Positions 25,179 through 35,222 of a stretch of DNA of 38,434 nucleotides are shown piece after piece. This stretch comes from a virus: positions 1 through 38,434 of IMG/VR virus record IMGVR_UViG_3300025141_000282; one strand, given 5' to 3'. Within the stretch, counting starts at the first letter, position 1; every line of letters starts with the position of its first letter. The position numbers were made by a program, and so were the translations under genes. Below the pieces are notes generated by a model. The model was given only the letters and a program-made list of their open reading frames with translations. It searched no databases and was not told the origin of the DNA.

Positions 25179-28100
25179 TTATGCGAACCATTCGCCACCT
25201 TCGCCTTCTCCAATCAGTGGATCGTAGTCTGCATTATAAAATGATGCTTGCTTAGTAGATATTAATTCATCGAAATAAGAATCAATATGAGACATCATTG
25301 CTTCTGCGAATTCTTCTCCGGATGCGTCCCAGAAAGGAATTGGCTTTTCTTCAGAAAAATCCAGTTCTCCGAATCCAAGGCCTTCCGGATCTTGTATGGT
25401 AGAATTAATCTTGCCAGCAACTTGATCAAAAAACTGCATTGCCGTTTCAAGTTTGAATTTAGCTGTGCAAATTCCATAATTCTCAACAATGTCAGCAAGA
25501 TCTTCACATGGCGGAATATTTTGAATCCTTGATTTAAGATTATTCCACACAGTCATCGCCTGAATTATAAGTCCGGGATATGTTGTTTCGCCGTCCCAAT
25601 AAAGATAATCATAATAAGGAACTCGGGCCCAAGAAACCTCATACGACGAGGGGTCGTCGAAGGCGCCGAGCCATGCGATCCTAACTTCATCACCTACAAG
25701 TACGTTATAACAACCGCCGTCTTTGGTACAGGGTTTAAAGCCGGCTTTCGGGCGCAAATATACAGGGAGGTTGCCGTTGGGTCCGGTGTGATGGTAACCC
25801 TCTTTTGTTTTGAGCCTTATTACTGATGGCAAATCATCTTCCGTTTTGTAGTCGGCTAACGTTTTCCCGTTATACCGCTCGGCGACTGTTAATGTGGCCT
25901 TCTTTACAACCGGATCAGCTAATAGATATTCATTTATATCGTCTCTCAACTTAGCAAATGGAAGCTCGCCGATGGTCTCAGTATTAGAAGGAAAATGTTC
26001 TGCAGCAGTATCTCCTGGTCCCATCTTTTTAGAGTTTACATAATCCATAGCAGATGGCCCTGGTGGGGACTCTCCCAAGAAAGGTTTGAAATATTCGTCA
26101 TGCTTAAATTCATAGGCTCTGATGATTTCTTTGAGTACTATTTTTTGCACTCTATATGGTACAGTTATTTTATCTACTTCTTCATTGGTATTGACCCACT
26201 CTGAGGCTAAAGCTCCGAATGGCATCTTTAATATTGTATCTCCATTTTTTGGCTCCCATAGAAGAGTGGTTGGATTCAGCGGCCAATCACTAGTTTCATC
26301 ACTACCGCCATATTCAAGATTGTTGACCGCGGTGTGGACTAAGGAGCGAAGTGACACTTTTAACTCTTCATTTGAGCTAACCATGTCTTCATACGCCAAT
26401 ATGTACTCGTCTAAAAGTTCAAATATGGGAGATAATTTATTTTGCAACTCAAACGTGTCGCCATAAGTCTCAATGGCCGTATAAAAAGCGCTTGTAATGG
26501 AAAACGATTCGTCATCTGCAAAATATTTAAAAAACGCATCTTGCGTTTTTTGTGAAACGCCACCTTTTGTCATTATTTTTCTTAACATTTTAATATTTTC
26601 ATCTGGTTCTGGTGTCTTTTCAGGGCAGACCAGTGTTTCGTCTTCGAGATCTCCAAACCAAGGGTTTTTATCTGTTTTATTCAAAAAATATGCAACCCAG
26701 CCGGCCGGCGTCCATGGATATTTTTTCCAATTGGGATCAATTAAAGTAACAAGACCCTTAAGAATTGATACTGGAGTTGCAGCTGCGAACATTGCGGCCG
26801 TTGCCATCACTGGTCCGAAAAAATTAGGCATGCCCAAGGCGGCAGATTCAGATGAAGAAACTTTTGGATTATCCTCATATCTTTGGGCGTTTAAAACTGT
26901 ATAAAAATTTTCTCGCAGTAGGCGCTTGGTATTTAAAAAGACCTCTTTAAATTGTGGCATCTTATCTGTGCTCATAAGTGTATAAAATGTCATCATTGTT
27001 GATATGTTATTTAAACTAATAAGTCCGGGTGTTTCATTATTAATTTTATTGAATAGGATATTAAAATCATTGTTTGATATCATTTTCTCAAATAACTCTT
27101 GGTACGGAAAATCTTCCCAAGCGTTAATAGTTATAAAATAATCTAATTCTACGTCTAGGCCGCCGGCGACCGGTGTTTCAACTTCTGCGAAGGGAACCTC
27201 ATAGTATGCATGTGTTTTTGCGCCTGTCAATATGTTAATGTCGTTTTTTAAGAAATACGAAATATTTACTTCGCCGGTCTCGTCATTAGTTGTTGAGACC
27301 TTATCAAAAAGTTGTTCCTCAATTGAGTCGTCCGTGCCCCACTCGGCTACTTGATACCAAGCAGAATCCCCTTCGACGGCCGCGGCGGTGGTGGGGGGAT
27401 ACACATATTCAACACCACGAAATGCCTTTTTGGTTTTTTTAACTTGATTAGCATTCCAACCTAGGGTCTGAAAATCGGTGTTATGACTGAACGCCCCCAT
27501 TATAGATTGTCCATCTATTTGATCTGAAAATTCTTTCCCTGGTGTTTCTGGTAAAATATAGGCCAATCGAAGGCCATACGACCACCCATTAAAATACTTT
27601 TGATAGGAAGTCTTTGACTCTTTTTTGAGTGTTAACCAAATTGAAAAAGCGTCAGTGCCAAATAGATCATTCCACTCTTGCAGGTTAAAATAAATGCCCT
27701 CTCCGAAGGTCGAGCCCGGGGGATCCAACAAGTTTATATCTCCATGAAATGCTTTTTCAATATTAAAAGTGAATTCTTCAAGAGCAGTTAATGTTTTTTC
27801 TACATCGGCATAGACTACTTTTTGAAGCTTATCCACTATAGCCATAATATTTTTACGATAACCTATTTGCATACCTAATAATGCACACTTATGCTTTCTG
27901 AACCACCAATATTTGGAAGACCATTCTATTTTAGCTTTAGGCGTACACCAGCCTGCTCCGCCTGGCATCCAACAATCTTCTTGAAAGTCTATACCTTCTA
28001 CTTTATTGCCGTCTGGGGTCCACATACTCTGGACCCATGGGTCATTCCATAAAAATCCAATTAAAATTCTTTCCGCACGATTTCCAAGAGAATCCGTCCA

Positions 28101-31100
28101 TTTCTCTCTATTTAATCCCAAATTACTAATTGGCATGCCCGGCGCGGCGGGAACTGGGGTATTTTCTGTGAAACCGAGGCAGGACCGGTTTCCCCAGATT
28201 TCGCCGGCGTGGTCCTGATCATCAGTTCTTCCAAACCAATTTTTCCAGGCTTCACCACCGGGATAGAGATATGCATGTCTATTTATACCAGTAGTTGTCC
28301 ACGCGGGAAACTGGCCTCCAATAAAATCCATCGGGGCAGCATGTTTGCTAATATCATAATTTTTTGGCAATTGATAATCGGGGTCCAATAATTTTGGATT
28401 ATCAAGGTAGTGTCTCACTCTTTTTTCTATCAGTAGAGATCTAATTTTTTCTCTTTCTTCTTCTGTTAAATTAATAAAATCAGTTCCGGTTTCGCCGGCA
28501 GTATGCATTGAAGCGCGTATATATGGCTGTAATACAAAGCCGCCGCCTTTCACTTGATCATAAAAATCCGTGGGAGCAAAAATATTAAATGTTTGGTCGT
28601 GCATTGTTTTTGTCTTAAACTCAAAAAATCTTCCGGCGCCGTCGTACCGCGAGAGCGCGTCGGATAAATTTGAGGCACGAGGAAATGCATCTACCAATAA
28701 GTTACTATCAGATACCCTTTTCCAATTTGTCGGTACAGATATGCCATCAAATTCAAGCATTCTTAGCCACATTCTCTTGATATCCTCAACATAAGCATTG
28801 GGTACTGCATTGTTTACCTTATCTTTAAAGTATTTTACGGTATCCAATAATTGTTCTCGCATTAAGAATCGAATTCCATTTAAGCCATAAAGATCTTCAA
28901 AATTACTTGATGGGTACGGCTTCCCTTCGCTGAATAATTGGCCACCGTCAAGTTCTATCTTTTTTGTTCTATTTTTCATTATTTGGTTTGCATATCTAAG
29001 CACGTGCTTTTGATATTTAGGAACAAAAGGCTCCACTGCAAATTCAATTTGTGGGGGGCTTAATACTGTCATATTTGTAATACAAGAAGAAACGCCGGGC
29101 GGGCAAGAAAGCCTTCCGTCTTCATTTTCAACCAACTCGGGCCCACTCTTATAGACATGGTTCACTATTGCGGTCGAGGGTATCCTGGGAAACTTACCAT
29201 CTCCTGGATATCGAGCTATATGTCCTGGTATAGTAATAACTTTTTTCGTTCTCGTACGCCAAGTTTTCGGATCATACGTTTTTGATATTGGAACAGCATA
29301 TCGTCTAGGTGATGCGGCTGGTTGTGGTGGTTCTTCGATAGAAGTTTTCCCAAGCCTTTCGCTAGTATATGGCTCGATTTCTACTATAGCAGGGTTTTTA
29401 TCGTGTATTTTAGAATTTATTGTGGGTGTCGCGACTTCATCTACGCTTTTCAAATCTTCCAATACTAATTCTACTAAAAATTCGACTACTTCGTCTCCTA
29501 TAATGCCATCATAACCAACTGTAAACATCATTGGAAGAGTTTTCATTACCGCCTCAACGCTGTATAATCTTAGCAAAGTTAAAACTATTGCCTCGGCCGT
29601 AGCTACAGATAAAGATGGTGCATCTTGTCCCATTTTATCATATTGTTTAAGCGCACCTGGCCAGCGCCTCTGTACAGCACAATCAATATCCTTACTCCGC
29701 GACTTTGCATATTGTTTAAAGGCTTTAACGCGAATTAAACTTGCATCATTTTCTGGATGGCAAGTTTCTCCGACGGGGAAAACCTGTTGTGGTACCATAG
29801 AAGAAAATATCGACCTAAATCTAGTTGGAGTAATATCAAAAAACTTTGACTGGGATGCTGCAAAGGCAAACCTCTCCATGACTGAAATCGTCATATTGTT
29901 GAAGAGTTCTCTTATTTTTTCTTCTGGGGTTTTTGTATTGCTGATATCCATCCCCGACCATGGGTCTGGATATTTATGCGGAAACGGACTTAACTTGCCA
30001 ATAAAAAAGTCTACAAATGTATCGGACATTTTTGAATACATAACATTGCCATTGGAATCATTTGAATTTGTGTCGACGTCGCCTGGTAATGAAAGCGAAG
30101 GTTTCAACAAAGTGGGGTCGAGCGATACGAGGTCGACGTTTGGGTTATCGCCAAGTGTGGGGTCTTCGGATCCCAAAAGTTTTGCAGGTTTAGCTGACCA
30201 ATTTATTTTACCGGCGTCGACAAGGTAAGAGTAAAAGAAATCATCGCCATCTTTATCCTTCCATGTTATAGTGATTGTATATTTATCTGCACTATTAGGT
30301 GATAGTTGATATATAATACGACCTTCTGCACCGAGTGGATTATCTATTTTTATTTCATATGTATTGTCGGAAAAAATCTCATTTCCTTCGAAAATCGTGC
30401 CCTGGTTCGGTTTCCACATTATTTTGTCTGGTACGTCGACGATCTTCATTAACTCTTCATTATCGGTCGCCTTTTGTATATTATAAAGAGTTGCAGCATA
30501 TTTTTGATCATTGATATCTGTAATATCTGGTATGAATGTATTAAAATCTTCTTTTAGTTGACCCAACAACATATTAGACATGCCGCCCTGCAAGGCTTTA
30601 AGAATGTCTCCTGGTGTATTATCATCGGTTGGTACTACAGAATTCGCAAATAAGGTTTCTGCTTCGCTTCCTGCTAGTTTCAAATACTTATCCATAAAAA
30701 GATGAAAATCTGACCTGAACGTTGCTTCGATGGGGTGAAAAACCATATCTAATAAATTCTCATTTATAAACCCTAGCGGCTCAACATCATGAGGTAATAT
30801 GCCCTCCCTTTCCCCATCGCACCATATTGGCGGAGTATCAACGGGGTTTTTCCCTGCTGCTAAATCTAAAGCGAAAGATAAGCTATTGTATTGTTCTTCT
30901 TCCGCTTCTTCTATACAATTGTTTAAACCTTCTTCAGTTAGCCAATCTTGCAATAAATAACAGCGCGCATCCTGCTGAGCCGGCATTGGCATGCAGCAAG
31001 TAAAATTTTGATCTATCTCTGCCAATGAAACCGTTAGGTCTTCACAATATCCGTCTTCTAATAGATTTTCAAATTGTTTGAAGAAATTTGCAATTGCAGC

Positions 31101-34100
31101 ATCAATCGCATATCTTTCCCCTCTAGATATTTTCTGAAATATACCAGGATATCTCACTTCTAGCAAGTTTCTTACATACTGTGCAACATTTGGATCTGGC
31201 TTGCCCTTAAAGAGGTCGCAAATTTCCACTGCAGATAGAAGCAATTCTATATCGGATAGAAGTTTTGAAAAATCTTCTACATCACACGCCTCTGGTGTAA
31301 AGCCATATTGATCTAATATTTGACACATTGCTTGGGCGGCTTCGTCTGGGTTATCTTCTAGTAGATCTCTAAAATTAGCCTGCCCGGGCCTTCTGGGTCT
31401 GTCGTCCTCTGGGTCCTGGAGTTCTCGACACCATTCCCAAATTTCCTTCAAAAGATACTTGAGTGTCTCTGTTACAATCGAGGAAATCTGCCAAGTAATA
31501 AATTTGTTTAACAGCTCTCTTGCATAATGAGTGATTGGGTCTGATGGTAATTCTGGCCATGCCGGTTGTTGAAATCTGTTTGGTTGGCCTTTTCCTTTCT
31601 CGCCTTCTTTTTGTATTTTTTCTATGGAATCTTTTGTGCCTTTTTGTGATTGAGATGAATTATATATCATTTCAGCAAAATCTATTGCATATTTAAGAAT
31701 ATTTTTACAAATCTTATCTTTAAGGTTTGGATCACTCAAATTACTTATAATTCTAGCAGTTTCCCTACTAGCTCTTTTTGCCTCTTCTGCTTGTTCGTGA
31801 CTTATCGGCAAATAAGAGCCTGCAGAAGCGTTGTATTTTGCAGAATATTCATCTAATTCGACTAGTTGCCTCCTACCCTCGTAATCATTTATCTCGTTGT
31901 TAATGTTGTCTATTCTTTCTTGTTGTTTTGGTGTGGGAGCTGAGTCTGTGGGGATTTCCTTCTGAACCTTAGTTCTTAGCTCAACTAATCGTAAAATTTC
32001 TTGATTATATTGTTCTTTTTCATGTTCTAGTTTGACATATTCAGTTTGCTGAACTGCTTTTGATTGTTGTACTTGATTTACTACTTTTCCAAAATCTTTG
32101 TTCGCCTGCATTAATGATTCTAATAGGCCACTCTTCCTTAAGGATTCTAAAAGGCCGTCAATCCCCATATTTTCAAAAATATAGCGGCATAAAAGCTCCA
32201 ACCAGCGGTCTGGTGATAGGCATCTTATCATTTTTATAGCTAAAGTTTTTACATCAGCATTATTTAAGACTTGTTTGTAGATGCCGCTTATAGGATGTGG
32301 CATGCCGCCCAAACGAACCCGCGGTGGAGTAGGGCCGCCAACAATATCCATCATTATAGAATCAGCAGAATTTGTAAAAGCCTCTGCAGAATAATATTTT
32401 TCATACTTATTTGACCAAGATTGATCAGCTAATAGAGAAAAGTCTTCTTTTTCATCGTCTTCATTGGTTGATGGGTTCGTATCAAGGCGCGCCTGTTCAG
32501 CGTTTTTGTACCTATTAAGTACTGCCTGCGGTTTGGGTTCTTTGAGGTATTCATATTGATAATTATAGATATATTCTTCTACAAACTTTTGAAAAGAAAC
32601 TGTTTCCAATAATTTTTTTCTATCGCCTGTTTTGAGGAAGTTTGCAAATGCTTCTTGGTTGTCTGTCGGGCCTTTACAAACATTAGAATAGTGATGTATT
32701 TTGTATAAAAAATTAACAACCATTTCTGATTGGACTGCTTCGTCATTTCTAAAGTCGCTTAAGTGTGTTAGCAATATGCGCTTGCCACCTTTCTCATTGG
32801 TATCGCTACCCCGAATCTTCCCTAGGCGGCCGACAGCCAGGGCGCCCGCTTGATCAAGGTCATCCCAACTAACATCTTCACTGCTAAATTCCTTTTCCGG
32901 AACATATTCAGTTACCATAAGCACTCGTGTGCCTTCTGGCGGTACATATTTTACGGGATAGCCATCGACCCATTTTACAACTGTTTTCTCACCTTTGGTG
33001 AAATACACTTCTAGAATATTACCATCTTTACCAAATCTGTTATCAGCCGTCCTGGCAATCTGATCTGGTTTCAAGCTTGCAAAGTCTGCATCGGATTCCT
33101 CTGTGGTAATATCTTTATCATCATAATACGATGGATCGTCTTTCCACTTATCGCTTTTCATAACAGTTGCTATGTCTATATCTTCATCTTTAGCATCTTG
33201 GGCGCGCTTTGGCATAAAATATGTAATAGGTGTTCTTGATGACTTGTCAGCCAACTCTTTTAGGGCTTGACCAAACGCTCGGACATCATCTGCCATGGCA
33301 CCTAAATCAACCTGTACAGCATGTTTCTTTTTCTGCTCTGTAGTGAGGCTGCCTATTTCCACATTCTGCGTGGCTCCTGTTTTCATTAATCTAGTTTTTG
33401 GGATATAAAGGCCACCCTCTGGGGAGGCCGCCAGCAACTCCACGGTTTGGTAGAACTCTAAGAGGCGTGCCATTTCATCAAAATGGCTATCAATATCTCC
33501 AATTTTAATTTTAAGAGAGCGTTTCGGGTCTATTTCAAAATATCTAGCATAGCCTGGGGAGCCGCCAAAAATATGCCTATCGTGTGGCAATCGTTTTAAA
33601 GCTTTTGTTTTAATCCCTACAAGAAACCGCAAACCCGGACTAACTGCATTGGACACTTCATTATTTCCGCGTGCCTCAACGGTGTAATCGCCAAATTGTA
33701 TAACATGCTCTTGGCTGCTTCCAATTAACCCGGAGTCGTCGCTAAAGTGCCTTTTTATAAAGGATTGTATCGTGCTGTCATCTGATTTTCTACCTGCAAG
33801 TTTAAAAATGTGCTTTAAAGATTCACGAACAAATTTATCAAAATGCTCTCTTATTGGAGTATCTTTTAGTGTGCTACCTGTGGCGTTCCAAGATGCTGGA
33901 TCTTTTTGTGTCGCATTCGCGTAATTAAACCAGTCGACAATAAAATAAGACCATTCAGTATTTTCTATTTCTTTAATGCGGCCGGTAGGGCTTACATTTT
34001 TTTGCTCATCTTCTACATCAGACCATTTGGGCATATAGATAGATTTTTCATATTTACGCCACTTAATGTTACGCTCTAGTACTATTTTTGCAAAATCATG

Positions 34101-34175
34101 AATAAAGTTAACGCCAGAATCTACATTATATACATCCTGGTTGTTGCCCCATTTTCTTTCCCATTTTTCAGCCAT
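25179..34175 (-). CDS. Giant cysteine-rich virion protein, family not recognised
   Basis: A 2998-residue protein between the spike-like gene and the gp25 homologue. Visible parts: a mixed N-terminal region with SLKIKIGDIDSHFDEMARLL (about 215-240); a strongly helical zone at about 660-900 that includes a probable coiled coil at about 700-775 (VKLEHEKEQYNQEILRLVEL); and a Cys-rich helical zone at about 950-1100 with FTCCMPMPAQQDARC. A beta-rich stretch follows near 1260-1340. A hydrophobic run, GPVMATAAMFAAATPVSILK, lies near 2450 and is followed by GLVTLIDPNWKKYPW. About thirty cysteines occur, several in close pairs (CPPGVSSC, CWMPGGAGWC, CTKDGGC). The position suggests a baseplate hub or wedge component. 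The helices and hydrophobic run also recall tape-measure-like proteins, but nothing proves this. AAGGAA precedes the ATG at rather long spacing. Confidence 0.82.
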   Translation of the reverse strand: MAEKWERKWGNNQDVYNVDSGVNFIHDFAKIVLERNIKWRKYEKSIYMPKWSDVEDEQKNVSPTGRIKEIENTEWSYFIVDWFNYANATQKDPASWNATGSTLKDTPIREHFDKFVRESLKHIFKLAGRKSDDSTIQSFIKRHFSDDSGLIGSSQEHVIQFGDYTVEARGNNEVSNAVSPGLRFLVGIKTKALKRLPHDRHIFGGSPGYARYFEIDPKRSLKIKIGDIDSHFDEMARLLEFYQTVELLAASPEGGLYIPKTRLMKTGATQNVEIGSLTTEQKKKHAVQVDLGAMADDVRAFGQALKELADKSSRTPITYFMPKRAQDAKDEDIDIATVMKSDKWKDDPSYYDDKDITTEESDADFASLKPDQIARTADNRFGKDGNILEVYFTKGEKTVVKWVDGYPVKYVPPEGTRVLMVTEYVPEKEFSSEDVSWDDLDQAGALAVGRLGKIRGSDTNEKGGKRILLTHLSDFRNDEAVQSEMVVNFLYKIHHYSNVCKGPTDNQEAFANFLKTGDRKKLLETVSFQKFVEEYIYNYQYEYLKEPKPQAVLNRYKNAEQARLDTNPSTNEDDEKEDFSLLADQSWSNKYEKYYSAEAFTNSADSIMMDIVGGPTPPRVRLGGMPHPISGIYKQVLNNADVKTLAIKMIRCLSPDRWLELLCRYIFENMGIDGLLESLRKSGLLESLMQANKDFGKVVNQVQQSKAVQQTEYVKLEHEKEQYNQEILRLVELRTKVQKEIPTDSAPTPKQQERIDNINNEINDYEGRRQLVELDEYSAKYNASAGSYLPISHEQAEEAKRASRETARIISNLSDPNLKDKICKNILKYAIDFAEMIYNSSQSQKGTKDSIEKIQKEGEKGKGQPNRFQQPAWPELPSDPITHYARELLNKFITWQISSIVTETLKYLLKEIWEWCRELQDPEDDRPRRPGQANFRDLLEDNPDEAAQAMCQILDQYGFTPEACDVEDFSKLLSDIELLLSAVEICDLFKGKPDPNVAQYVRNLLEVRYPGIFQKISRGERYAIDAAIANFFKQFENLLEDGYCEDLTVSLAEIDQNFTCCMPMPAQQDARCYLLQDWLTEEGLNNCIEEAEEEQYNSLSFALDLAAGKNPVDTPPIWCDGEREGILPHDVEPLGFINENLLDMVFHPIEATFRSDFHLFMDKYLKLAGSEAETLFANSVVPTDDNTPGDILKALQGGMSNMLLGQLKEDFNTFIPDITDINDQKYAATLYNIQKATDNEELMKIVDVPDKIMWKPNQGTIFEGNEIFSDNTYEIKIDNPLGAEGRIIYQLSPNSADKYTITITWKDKDGDDFFYSYLVDAGKINWSAKPAKLLGSEDPTLGDNPNVDLVSLDPTLLKPSLSLPGDVDTNSNDSNGNVMYSKMSDTFVDFFIGKLSPFPHKYPDPWSGMDISNTKTPEEKIRELFNNMTISVMERFAFAASQSKFFDITPTRFRSIFSSMVPQQVFPVGETCHPENDASLIRVKAFKQYAKSRSKDIDCAVQRRWPGALKQYDKMGQDAPSLSVATAEAIVLTLLRLYSVEAVMKTLPMMFTVGYDGIIGDEVVEFLVELVLEDLKSVDEVATPTINSKIHDKNPAIVEIEPYTSERLGKTSIEEPPQPAASPRRYAVPISKTYDPKTWRTRTKKVITIPGHIARYPGDGKFPRIPSTAIVNHVYKSGPELVENEDGRLSCPPGVSSCITNMTVLSPPQIEFAVEPFVPKYQKHVLRYANQIMKNRTKKIELDGGQLFSEGKPYPSSNFEDLYGLNGIRFLMREQLLDTVKYFKDKVNNAVPNAYVEDIKRMWLRMLEFDGISVPTNWKRVSDSNLLVDAFPRASNLSDALSRYDGAGRFFEFKTKTMHDQTFNIFAPTDFYDQVKGGGFVLQPYIRASMHTAGETGTDFINLTEEEREKIRSLLIEKRVRHYLDNPKLLDPDYQLPKNYDISKHAAPMDFIGGQFPAWTTTGINRHAYLYPGGEAWKNWFGRTDDQDHAGEIWGNRSCLGFTENTPVPAAPGMPISNLGLNREKWTDSLGNRAERILIGFLWNDPWVQSMWTPDGNKVEGIDFQEDCWMPGGAGWCTPKAKIEWSSKYWWFRKHKCALLGMQIGYRKNIMAIVDKLQKVVYADVEKTLTALEEFTFNIEKAFHGDINLLDPPGSTFGEGIYFNLQEWNDLFGTDAFSIWLTLKKESKTSYQKYFNGWSYGLRLAYILPETPGKEFSDQIDGQSIMGAFSHNTDFQTLGWNANQVKKTKKAFRGVEYVYPPTTAAAVEGDSAWYQVAEWGTDDSIEEQLFDKVSTTNDETGEVNISYFLKNDINILTGAKTHAYYEVPFAEVETPVAGGLDVELDYFITINAWEDFPYQELFEKMISNNDFNILFNKINNETPGLISLNNISTMMTFYTLMSTDKMPQFKEVFLNTKRLLRENFYTVLNAQRYEDNPKVSSSESAALGMPNFFGPVMATAAMFAAATPVSILKGLVTLIDPNWKKYPWTPAGWVAYFLNKTDKNPWFGDLEDETLVCPEKTPEPDENIKMLRKIMTKGGVSQKTQDAFFKYFADDESFSITSAFYTAIETYGDTFELQNKLSPIFELLDEYILAYEDMVSSNEELKVSLRSLVHTAVNNLEYGGSDETSDWPLNPTTLLWEPKNGDTILKMPFGALASEWVNTNEEVDKITVPYRVQKIVLKEIIRAYEFKHDEYFKPFLGESPPGPSAMDYVNSKKMGPGDTAAEHFPSNTETIGELPFAKLRDDINEYLLADPVVKKATLTVAERYNGKTLADYKTEDDLPSVIRLKTKEGYHHTGPNGNLPVYLRPKAGFKPCTKDGGCYNVLVGDEVRIAWLGAFDDPSSYEVSWARVPYYDYLYWDGETTYPGLIIQAMTVWNNLKSRIQNIPPCEDLADIVENYGICTAKFKLETAMQFFDQVAGKINSTIQDPEGLGFGELDFSEEKPIPFWDASGEEFAEAMMSHIDSYFDELISTKQASFYNADYDPLIGEGEGGEWFA

Positions 34176-34194
34176 GATAAGTTTCTATTTCCTT

Positions 34195-35196
34195 TTAAGT
34201 TGTATGTACGTGTCTGCTGTTAATGTACCGGCCGCCCATAGGGTCCGTATAGAGCATTGTTTTTCCTTTTATACTTGCAGTCTGGCTAATGCCAGATTTT
34301 GCCGAAACGGTGCCTAGCCGAAAATTTGTATTCAATCCCATTGTGGCAGCATCGATGGACGGCCCAGTGGGCGACCCAAAGAAAGGAGACGGGTGCGTAT
34401 GCATCGCTAAAGCAGAGTTCATTTTCATTTGCGCAACTATTACGCCCAAAAGATCACCTTCCAATATTTCAAGATGCTTAAATATATCTTTTATACATTC
34501 GACCAATCTGTCGCCCTTCACTAACGGCTCTAGGCTTTCTGTTCCTAAATATCCACCACCTGCAATAAAATCAATTCCAGGCACTGTATCTATTGGGCCT
34601 CCCATAGAATTATATCTGTCCGGTTTAGTGACGAGTCTTATCCCTTCTTGCCCCATAATAGCAACGTGGTCCGCCTTTATTCCTATGCCAGAGCGCGGTT
34701 GTGCGGGTTTGGGGAATTGCCATCTTTTCGTTCCTTCTGCGGGGTATGCACCCAATCCAAAAGCATCAGCAAGATGGGTTTTTTCAGATATATAAATTCT
34801 TGCTGCATCGGATGCAAATTTAACTTCTTTTTCATCTGTGTTGGCGATTGGAGTGAAAGTTGGATTAACTTTTGATGGCTTGTTGTTCTTTCTCATGACC
34901 GTAGGCCTCCCAACAACAATATCAATCGAGGCACAATCGGTATCTCCCTTTCCACCAAAACCAGAATATCTTCCGGATGGGCGGTCCCTTCCTAAAACAA
35001 TCCAAGCATTATATTTATTTTGTATTACTTTTTCGCATGGCATTTTATTAAAAGTAGGTTTAGGGTATTTTGGAATATGTTGGCATCCAGCGCCGGATTT
35101 TTGGGATATTGAAGTTTCAGCAATCCTATCAGAAATTACCCTCTTTCTTGGGTTGGTCTCGGTCGTATTGAGTGCGGGTTTTTTATCATCAGCCAT
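34195..35196 (-). CDS. Baseplate spike-like protein with HTHP tip motif
   Basis: A 333-residue protein. After a variable, charged N-terminus comes YNAWIVLGRDRP (62-73) and GFGGKGDTDCASIDIVVGRP (79-98). Next is a strand repeat of the kind seen in gp5/VgrG-type beta-helical spikes: ARIYISEKT near 132, then GIGIKADHVAIMGQEGIRLV (170-189). A helix runs LVKGDRLVECIKDIFKHLEI and continues to MNSALAMHTHPSPFFGSPTG (259-278). The HTHP followed by G-x-P-T-G-P is a frequent motif near the end of baseplate V/spike proteins. The expected role is part of the cell-puncturing spike under the hub. It directly follows the gp5-like 670-residue gene, so the two may share the functions that T4 combines in gp5. 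The SD GTGGAG lies eight bases before the ATG. Confidence 0.75.
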   Translation of the reverse strand: MADDKKPALNTTETNPRKRVISDRIAETSISQKSGAGCQHIPKYPKPTFNKMPCEKVIQNKYNAWIVLGRDRPSGRYSGFGGKGDTDCASIDIVVGRPTVMRKNNKPSKVNPTFTPIANTDEKEVKFASDAARIYISEKTHLADAFGLGAYPAEGTKRWQFPKPAQPRSGIGIKADHVAIMGQEGIRLVTKPDRYNSMGGPIDTVPGIDFIAGGGYLGTESLEPLVKGDRLVECIKDIFKHLEILEGDLLGVIVAQMKMNSALAMHTHPSPFFGSPTGPSIDAATMGLNTNFRLGTVSAKSGISQTASIKGKTMLYTDPMGGRYINSRHVHTT

Positions 35197-35222
35197 ATAA
35201 TTTTCTCCACTTTTTAATTAAT

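Noticed and set aside
26700-26850. Hydrophobic run in the 2998-residue protein as proof of a tape measure protein
   Set aside because: One hydrophobic stretch and a coiled coil are not enough. The protein is mostly not helical, is Cys-rich, and lies on the spike/wedge side of the operon rather than next to tube and chaperone genes.
28280-28287. Exact T4 late promoter octamer TATAAATA on the minus strand
   Set aside because: It lies deep inside the 2998-codon gene with no gene start close downstream. Exact copies also occur on the non-coding plus strand at 19547..19554 and 37638..37645, so chance is the simplest explanation.
34289-34795. Plus-strand open frame of 168 codons
   Set aside because: It lies wholly opposite the spike-like gene, has no ribosome site or neighbours on that strand, and its composition looks like the complement of real codons. 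The same applies to other plus-strand frames such as 14302..14733 and 26497..26904.
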